Positions 39,540 through 45,283 of a stretch of DNA of 45,283 bases are shown here, in pieces. Positions within the stretch are counted from its first letter, which is position 1. The number at the start of each line of letters is the position of its first letter. Made by a program: the position numbers and the translations under genes. The DNA is from Chara braunii (lineage: Eukaryota; Streptophyta; Charophyceae; Charales; Characeae), in the NCBI GenBank assembly GCA_003427395.1, contig BFEA01000749.1, positions 107,090 to 152,372 of the forward strand, read 5' to 3'. Below the pieces are notes generated by a model. That model was given only the letters and a program-made list of their open reading frames with translations. It had not been told where the DNA came from and searched no databases.

Positions 39540-39675
39540 GGTGGTAGGAGAGGTAGAGGAAAGGTAGAAGGGGAAGAAGTAGAAGGAGAAGGAGAAGAAG
39601 AAGAAGAGAACAAGAGGAAAGGTAGAAGGGAAAGAAGGGGAAGAAGAGAAGGAGGAGGAAAGAAGGGGAAAGGGC
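39540..39675 (+). repeat. Purine tract
   Basis: GGTAGA/GAAGAAGGAG-type repeat corresponding in place to the tract behind 18S copy 1, but without the rRNA segment. Confidence 0.75.
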
Positions 39676-39934
39676 AAATGACGTCGCGAGGTCGGGCCGT
39701 CATCGCCCGACGTGTTGGAATGAGCGCCGGTGTCGGTCGAGCTCCCCGTGCCATGGTGACGGTATATGGCACATCGTGAAGTATCGGGGAACCTCGAGCA
39801 GATAACGACGACGACGGCGGCTATGACGGCTGACGACTGCCCCGACGACGACGACGGAGCAAGAGAGTTGAACGGGTAAGTTTCCAATCTCGCGGCTGCT
39901 CCCACTATACTTCCACGGTTAGGATGACCGAAAT

Positions 39935-39973
39935 CGAATGAACCTACCGCTAAACATGGGTAGGTGCACTACT
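39935..39973 (-). repeat. Fold-back motif core, reverse orientation
   Basis: GAATGAACCTACCGCTAAACATGG...GTGCACTAC; same reverse form as 1861-1903. Confidence 0.5.
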
Positions 39974-40012
39974 AGTGTGTGCTCGGGCGTGTGTGTACGT
40001 GAGTGTGTACGT

Positions 40013-40053
<41 letters not shown>

Positions 40054-40138
40054 TGTGTGTGTGAGAGGGAGAGAGACTATAACTCTCCAACCTTGGCCAA
40101 CAGCCAAGTCTTCGACCGCGGCTCGCCGCACGCTGCGT

Positions 40139-40250
40139 GGATCGATAGAATGAGCAAATCAAAAAGTGGCAGTGTATACTTCCATGTTTCAGCGGAAGAT
40201 TCTATTTCAGCGGAAGATTCATTCCATTTTTGCTCATCCTATCGATGGAA
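40139..40250 (+). repeat. Fold-back repeat, copy 4 (with internal 17-bp duplication)
   Basis: GATCGATAGAATGAGCAAATC and TTGCTCATCCTATCGATGG arms; core TTTCAGCGGAAGATTC occurs twice in tandem, so this copy is longer than the others. Confidence 0.75.
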
Positions 40251-40259
40251 TATGTGTGT

Positions 40260-40297
<38 letters not shown>

Positions 40298-40374
40298 TAG
40301 AGAGAGAGAGACTATAAGTCTCCAACTTTGGCCATCAGTTAAGTCTCGGACCCGCAACTCACCGCACGCTACTT

Positions 40375-40467
40375 GGATCGATAGAACGAGCAAATCAAGA
40401 AGCGACAGTATATATTTCCCCGTTTCAGCAAAAGATTCATTCTGATTTTGCTCGTCCTATCGATGGA
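40375..40467 (+). repeat. Fold-back repeat, copy 5
   Basis: Best arms: CGATAGAACGAGCAAATCA against TGATTTTGCTCGTCCTATCG (one bulge, one mismatch). GTGTGT and GAGAGA runs lie on the left; GAGACGTTCATGATTCGACCA on the right as in copies 1 and 3. Confidence 0.75.
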
Positions 40468-40555
40468 ATAAGTGTGCGTGAGACGTTCATGATTCGACCA
40501 AGGAGAGAGAGAGAGAAAGACAGAGAGAGAGTAAGATCGAAAGGAAGAGAGAGAG

Positions 40556-40975
40556 GGGCACACGTGGCATCTGTGAGAGTTGGGGAACGAGGCAGTGAGT
40601 GTAGCGCGAGACATACCTGGTGCTGGATGCGTGCGACAGTGGTCGCCATATGCTCGTACTTCGGGAATGTTGTTGATGTCATCTCTCGGCTACTTAGTAT
40701 AGGCCAGATAGGATTTACGACATGCAGTCTGGGCACCGAGCACCAGATAGGACATCAACTCTAGTTCTTCGTTGATGATGGTGGGACTAGTTCAGCATTG
40801 TCGATTATGAACACTTGTTGTGTTTTTGGTGAATCTTGCGATGCAATGCTGCTGTTGGTTCGAGGTCAAGACCATCTGGACTTATATGTATGATGCTGTT
40901 TGATTGCTGAAGTTCGCTGTTTCTCGTATATTTTGCATATTTATTATTTTTGTTATTATTATTATTATTATTATT
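40556..40975 (+). repeat. Dispersed repeat family B, copy 2
   Basis: Aligns with 41785-42180 from CACGTGGCATCTGTGA through CTGGGCACCGAGCACCAGAT, TCAACTCTAGTTCTTCGTTG, CAGCATTGTCGATTATGAAC and GTTCGAGGTCAAGAC to the TTA tract. Confidence 0.75.
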
Positions 40976-40977
40976 AT

Positions 40978-41076
40978 CGAGGTTACCGGCGTTCGGGACG
41001 GGTCGAACGCCTGAACCTGAACGCCCGAACGTATGGGACCCCTTCGGGGGGGGTTCGGCCGTTGGGGCCGAACGCG

Positions 41077-41108
<32 letters not shown>

Positions 41109-41700
41109 GTTTTCAAAAAATTCCGAAAAAACAAACTATCTTATGGAGAAACATAAACTAAACAACATTTGCCTATGCACTACATCCAAATTCTTTACCA
41201 AATTTGAATTAAAAATCCAATACAGAAAATAAGAACTATGATAAAAATAAGAAAAAATAAAAAGAGAATTAAAATGAGTGAGTGTGCATCTTTTTGGCAT
41301 CGACAAATGCCCTGAAAATTTACAGATACGTAGTTTGCATAATCAAAAACTCATTAAATTGTTTTCAAAAAATAATAATTTTTTTTAGGTCCCGAAATAA
41401 AGTGAAAACAAAAAGTTAAAAGTGAAAAAAAACAAAATAGTGAGTGGGCGAGGATGTTTTGACACCCCCATCTTTGACGATTTTTAATTAGCAGAATGGC
41501 TTCAAAATTTATAGGCATGTAGGTTACATTATAGAGAACTCACAAAACAGAACTCGAAAAAAAACACTTATTTTTAGGCCCCGAAATATTTTTTGGCGGG
41601 GGCCGAACGTAGAGGTGTTCGGCCCCCGAACGGGACCCCGAACGCCCGAACGTTCGGGGGCCAGCCCGGGGGCCCCCGAACGTTCGGTCAGGTAACCCTG
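40978..41700. mobile_element. Non-autonomous hAT-like DNA element, 723 bp
   Basis: Ends are inverted: CGAGGTTACC...GTTCGGG on the left, and CAGGGTTACC...CGTTCGGGG read from the right. CAGGGTT-type ends are common in hAT elements. Flanks read ATTATTAT on both sides, compatible with an 8-bp duplication but not provable within a TTA repeat. Subterminal parts are GC-rich and full of CGAACG, including a perfect 17-bp hairpin (41646-41662 with 41671-41687). The middle is AT-rich with a long A run (41070-41107) and two diverged direct copies (about 41270-41395 and 41440-41585, each ending TTAGG.CCCGAAATA). No transposase frame. Confidence 0.6.
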
Positions 41701-41753
<53 letters not shown>

Positions 41754-41766
41754 CATTATTATTATC
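41701..41766 (+). repeat. TTA microsatellite
   Basis: ATT units directly right of the hAT-like element; a matching tract precedes it (40946-40977). Originally one tract, split by insertion. Confidence 0.85.
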
Positions 41767-41784
41767 AGATGCGTTGTGGTCCTT

Positions 41785-42180
41785 GGGTCCACGTGGCATC
41801 TGTGATTGGGGGATCGAGGTTGTGAGTGATACGAGAGACATACCTGGTGTTGGAAGCGTGCGGCATTGGCCGCTATCTGCTTGTACCTCAGGAGAGCCGC
41901 TGTTGACATCCTCGGCATTGTAGAATAGGATAGATAGGATCTGCCATCTGTAGTCTGGGCGCCGAGCGCCAGATAGGATATCAACTCTGGTTCTTCGTTG
42001 TTGATGATGATGATGGGACTATTTCAGCATTGTCAATTATGAACTCTTTGTGTGTTCTTATTTGGTGAAACTCGTGATGCAATTCTGTTGTTGGTTCGAG
42101 GTCACGACTATCTGGTCTTGTGAGTATGATGCTGCTTGGTCCTCAAGTTCGCTATTGCTCATTTTCCTTATATTTTCATT
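41785..42180 (+). repeat. Dispersed repeat family B, copy 3
   Basis: The clearest copy: GATCTGCCATCTGTAGTCTG, GGCGCCGAGCGCCAGATAGG, TCAACTCTGGTTCTTCGTTG, TCAATTATGAACTC and GAGGTCACGACTATCTGG. It shows what the giant element's insertion site looked like before the insertion. Confidence 0.75.
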
Positions 42181-42256
42181 AGTATTATTACTATTATTAT
42201 TATTATTATTTATTATGATTATTTTATTATTATTTTATTATTTTATTAAGTAATAT
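42181..42256 (+). repeat. TTA/TTTA-rich microsatellite
   Basis: Interrupted ATT repeat ending family B copy 3. Confidence 0.8.
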
Positions 42257-42490
42257 TATCGTTGTTTTTCTACTACCGTGCTTTAGTCTTGACAGTGAAT
42301 GTGGCTACGCACGTTTGAGAAGGGGGGGAAACTGTGTGACTGTGCCAGACTATTTCGTCGGACTTCCACCGACCCATGAAGGAGGTTGAACCACGACAGT
42401 GTGCCCTGGATGCATTGGACTGATGAACAACGATTTCGTCAAAACGGACATTTTTTATTTTTTTTACGAAATTGAAAGTCCACTCTGCAG

Positions 42491-42570
42491 CCAAAATTTG
42501 ATGAAATTTTGGGTAGGGCTTTCTGAAAACGCCCTACCCCCTCTATGTTTTTGGACTCAGTCAAAGTCCA
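42491..42570. other. Three consecutive hairpins
   Basis: CCAAAATTT/AAATTTTGG (42491-42512, 4-base loop), GGGTAGGGC/GCCCTACCC (42511-42519 with 42531-42539) and TGGACT/AGTCCA (42552-42557 with 42565-42570), back to back. The rest of 42257-42640 has no supported gene; a short TTA run lies at 42591-42605. Confidence 0.6.
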
Positions 42571-42739
42571 GATACATGCAGGGGGGTACGTTATTATTAT
42601 TATTTATTTTTTTTATTATTGTTATTCTTACCTTCTTCGCTGATTACCGTCTGCAAAGGCGGAGACTGACGGGAGTATGTGATGCATCTACCGTCGACAT
42701 CGCGAGGTTGAACCTCAACAGTATGCCAGGGAACCGAAA

Positions 42740-45050
42740 ACTGATAAACTGGCAAGTACGGAGCGACACAACCAAAACAGACAGGGGGAGATACATACAG
42801 ACACATACAAAACAGACAGAGACAGACAAATTGACAGACGGATGGACCACAACTCGCAGACATAGTGAAACTGTGAGAAACACGGTCCACAGTGAAATAC
42901 AGTGCACAATGACACATGATGCACAGTGAAACGGAGACGCAGTGGCATACAAAGACAAGGTGACAGGCAGTGCACCGTGACCCAGATACACAGTCACAGT
43001 GACACAGACACGATGTGATAGTCACACAGTCAAAGTGCCACAGACATACAGTGCATGGACACACAGTCAAGGTAACAGACACAGTGGATGCACAGACACT
43101 TTGCCAGATAGGCAAATACTGTGACACACGTACACACGGTGAAAACACACTCATATAGTTACCGTGATGCAGACCTGGTGAAAGGCGCAATGGTGCGCAG
43201 GGTCACACAAATACACAGTTACACAGACCCAGTCACAGTCACGCACACACGGTGAAGCACATACAATACACAGTCATATGGATACGGTGACACAAGGCAA
43301 TGTCACGTTGACATGGATACGCGATGCACTGTGACAAATACACTGACATAGGGGCTGGACAAATACACAGACACCCGTGCAGTGAAACCCACGGAAAACC
43401 CACAGACATGCGGTATACCGTGACAGAGACAAAGTGACACACACTCACACAGATATTGTGATAGTCACACAGTAACGCATACCTGGTGAAAACGCGCACT
43501 CCCGTGATACGCAAATACAGAATCACACATGTGCACAGTGACGCACATAGTGTGACACACACACAGATGTTGTGATCCACGCAGTGCTCGGTGATAGAGA
43601 CACAAGTGCACAGTGACACAGTCACACCCAAAGTATACGGTCACGCGTAGTGCACAGACACAGAGCGCAGTCACATACACAGGCACTACGTCACGTATAT
43701 TGAGACACAGATAAACAGATGCGCAGTCACAGTGACAGATATTATGAAAACCACGCGGACATTCAATAAAACATACAATGATACAGTGCACCATGACAGT
43801 GACACACAGATACGCGGACAACAATGCACGGTGACACTTGGAATATACCGTGTCACTCATACAGACACAGTGACACATACGCACTGTGACACAGACTATG
43901 GCACACATAGCAAGATGTAAACTGTGACATACACGATGTGACACAGACTATGGCACACATAGCAAGATGTAAACTGTGACATACGCACTGTGACACAGAC
44001 TATGGCACACATAGCAAGATGTTAACTGTGACATACACAGTGTGACACAGACTATGACACACATAGAAAGATATAAACTGTGACATACACAGTGTGACAC
44101 AGACTGTGGCATGCACAGTGAGACACTGGTTCTGACATACACAGTGTGATACAGACGGTGGCATGCACAGTAAGATAAAGGTTGAGACATACACACTGTG
44201 ACACAGACTGTGGCATGCANAGTAAGATACAGGTTGAGACATATACAGTAAAACACATAGGGAAGGCACAAATTCAGGCACACAGCAGCACACGGAGTGC
44301 ACGGTGAAGTGACAGTCACTCAGTGACACAAGCACTGTAACGCATACACAGTGAGAGACGCACATTCACGCTGTCACACGGTGACCATCACACAGTGACA
44401 CACAATCACGGTGACATACACAGTAACAAACACTGTGACACACACAACAGACTGTGACATATACAGTGATGCATACACAGGTGACATGCGCACAGTCACG
44501 CGGTGACACATATGCAAGTGCACGGACACTGTGACAGACAAAGTGTCACACGCTGTAACGCACAGGCACAGTGACATACATAGTCACGCACACAAAGATA
44601 TTGTGAACACACACAAATACTGTGAACACACACAGATACCGTGAGCACACGTAGTCACGGTGACCCACACCATCAACCACACAGATACAAAGTCAAACAA
44701 ATGCACGGGCGGTGCACAGTGACACAGACTGTGACATCCACATCAACGAAGTGATAGGCACGCTGTGACGTATAGCCACTGTGTCAGACACACGATCACG
44801 GTGACAGACACAACGAAACACACACAGACTTAGTGTCACGTACACTGTGATACGAATACACAGGGTCCCGCACACAAACTCAATGTCACATACACGGTGA
44901 AGCAGATAAACAGCCATGCAGTCTCATACACGCAGTTACATGATGACACGCAGTGCACATGGACGCATGCCGATACACAGTGCGCGGTGTTACAAATTGC
45001 ACTGTGACATACGCAGACATGTGACACAGTCACGGTGACACTAAGATACA
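42740..45050 (+). repeat. CACAGTGACA-type minisatellite field
   Basis: More than 2 kb of degenerate repeats of GTGACACAGAC and CACAGTGACAC words with no stable period except in the 52-bp block and a short ~22-bp block near 44590-44660 (TGTGAACACACACA). Cys/Val/His-rich minus-strand frames are repeat translation. Confidence 0.8.
43884..44250 (+). repeat. 52-bp tandem repeat, seven units
   Basis: TGTGACACAGACTATGGCAC-type starts at 43884, 43937, 43989, 44041, 44093, 44145 and 44197 (steps 53, then 52 each). Early units carry ACACATAGCAAGATG, later ones ATGCACAGTAAGAT, so the array is a gradient of variants. Confidence 0.9.
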
Positions 45051-45073
45051 GGGTTTTTTCTAAGGGAATAAAC

Positions 45074-45119
45074 TAACTAGGCGATAAGAGGAGCGAGGCA
45101 CTAAGAAGCCTGCCTCATC

Positions 45120-45170
<51 letters not shown>

Positions 45171-45283
45171 TAGGCTATCAAGAGAAGTGAGGCTCTAAGA
45201 AGCCTGCCTCATCGCCATATCTATATGTATACTAGGCGATCGAAAGAAGCGAGGCTTTAAGAAGCTTGCCTCATCGCCATATA
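45074..45283 (+). repeat. Second hairpin array with (TA)n spacers, cut by window end
   Basis: Three modules of ACTAGGCGATAAGAGGAGCG/AGGC...AAGAAGCCTGCCTCATCGCC starting near 45078, 45171 and 45233. GGCGAT and ATCGCC pair, as do GAGGC and GCCT. Modules are separated by TATATA (about 23 units between the first two; shorter and imperfect between the next two). Same module design as the 35340-35990 array (TAAGAG.AGC ... CCTGCCTYATC). Confidence 0.8.

Noticed and set aside
43884-44250. CRISPR-like array (also 35340-35990 and 33430-33610)
   Set aside because: No unique spacers; the whole unit repeats, the setting is eukaryotic and no cas-like genes are present.

Overview
The window looks like a repeat-packed nuclear region from the green (plant/streptophyte) lineage. 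Three things point there: two decayed 18S rRNA 3'-end copies whose readable core is of land-plant/green-algal type; an 18-nt retrotransposon primer-binding site that fits plant tRNA-Asp; and TATA plus AAACCCTAA (telo-box) motifs. A charophyte-type alga would fit, but the species is not proven. No intact host protein-coding gene was recognised.

The centre (6939-30526, 23.6 kb) is one giant Ty3/gypsy-type LTR retrotransposon on the minus strand. Its LTRs are about 5 kb (6939-11863 and 25338-30526, TGT...ACA ends), flanked by a 4-bp CCGT duplication, with a tRNA-Asp primer-binding site at 25316-25333. Reading on the minus strand the order is: 5' LTR; a 1.8-kb leader with an internal TATA/telo-box; an accessory cassette of about eight ORFs (23529-18640); gag (18501-16609); retropepsin (to 15261); a T TTT TTA slippery heptamer; reverse transcriptase; RNase H and integrase (to 11914); 3' LTR. 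The cassette is the most unusual part. Three ORFs (23529-22513, 22444-21430, 20973-20218) are diverged paralogs of each other, and between and after them lie small ORFs, one pair joined by an ATGA stop-start overlap. The copy is decayed, with several in-frame stops that are one C-to-T change from Gln or Arg codons and at least one frameshift, so it is probably not autonomous as it stands.

The left flank (1-6938) holds an inverted fragment of a related LTR end, a dispersed repeat with tRNA-like boxes (second copy at 38376-39290), two 18S rRNA fragments with matching endpoints (1386-1591, 3452-3656), purine tracts, and several copies of a fold-back motif built on ATCGATAG...CTATCGAT. The element's own target was a member of a dispersed family seen complete at 30808-31180, 40556-40975 and 41785-42180.

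The right flank (30527-45283) carries TTA microsatellites, more copies of the same repeat families, a 160-bp array made of three hairpin modules per unit (about 35340-35990), a 723-bp hAT-like non-autonomous DNA element (40978-41700), a long CACAGTGACA-type minisatellite (42740-45050) with a sharp 52-bp tandem block, and at the window end a second hairpin array (45074-45283) built on the same module as the 35-kb one. All calls come from reading the sequence; no database search was run.
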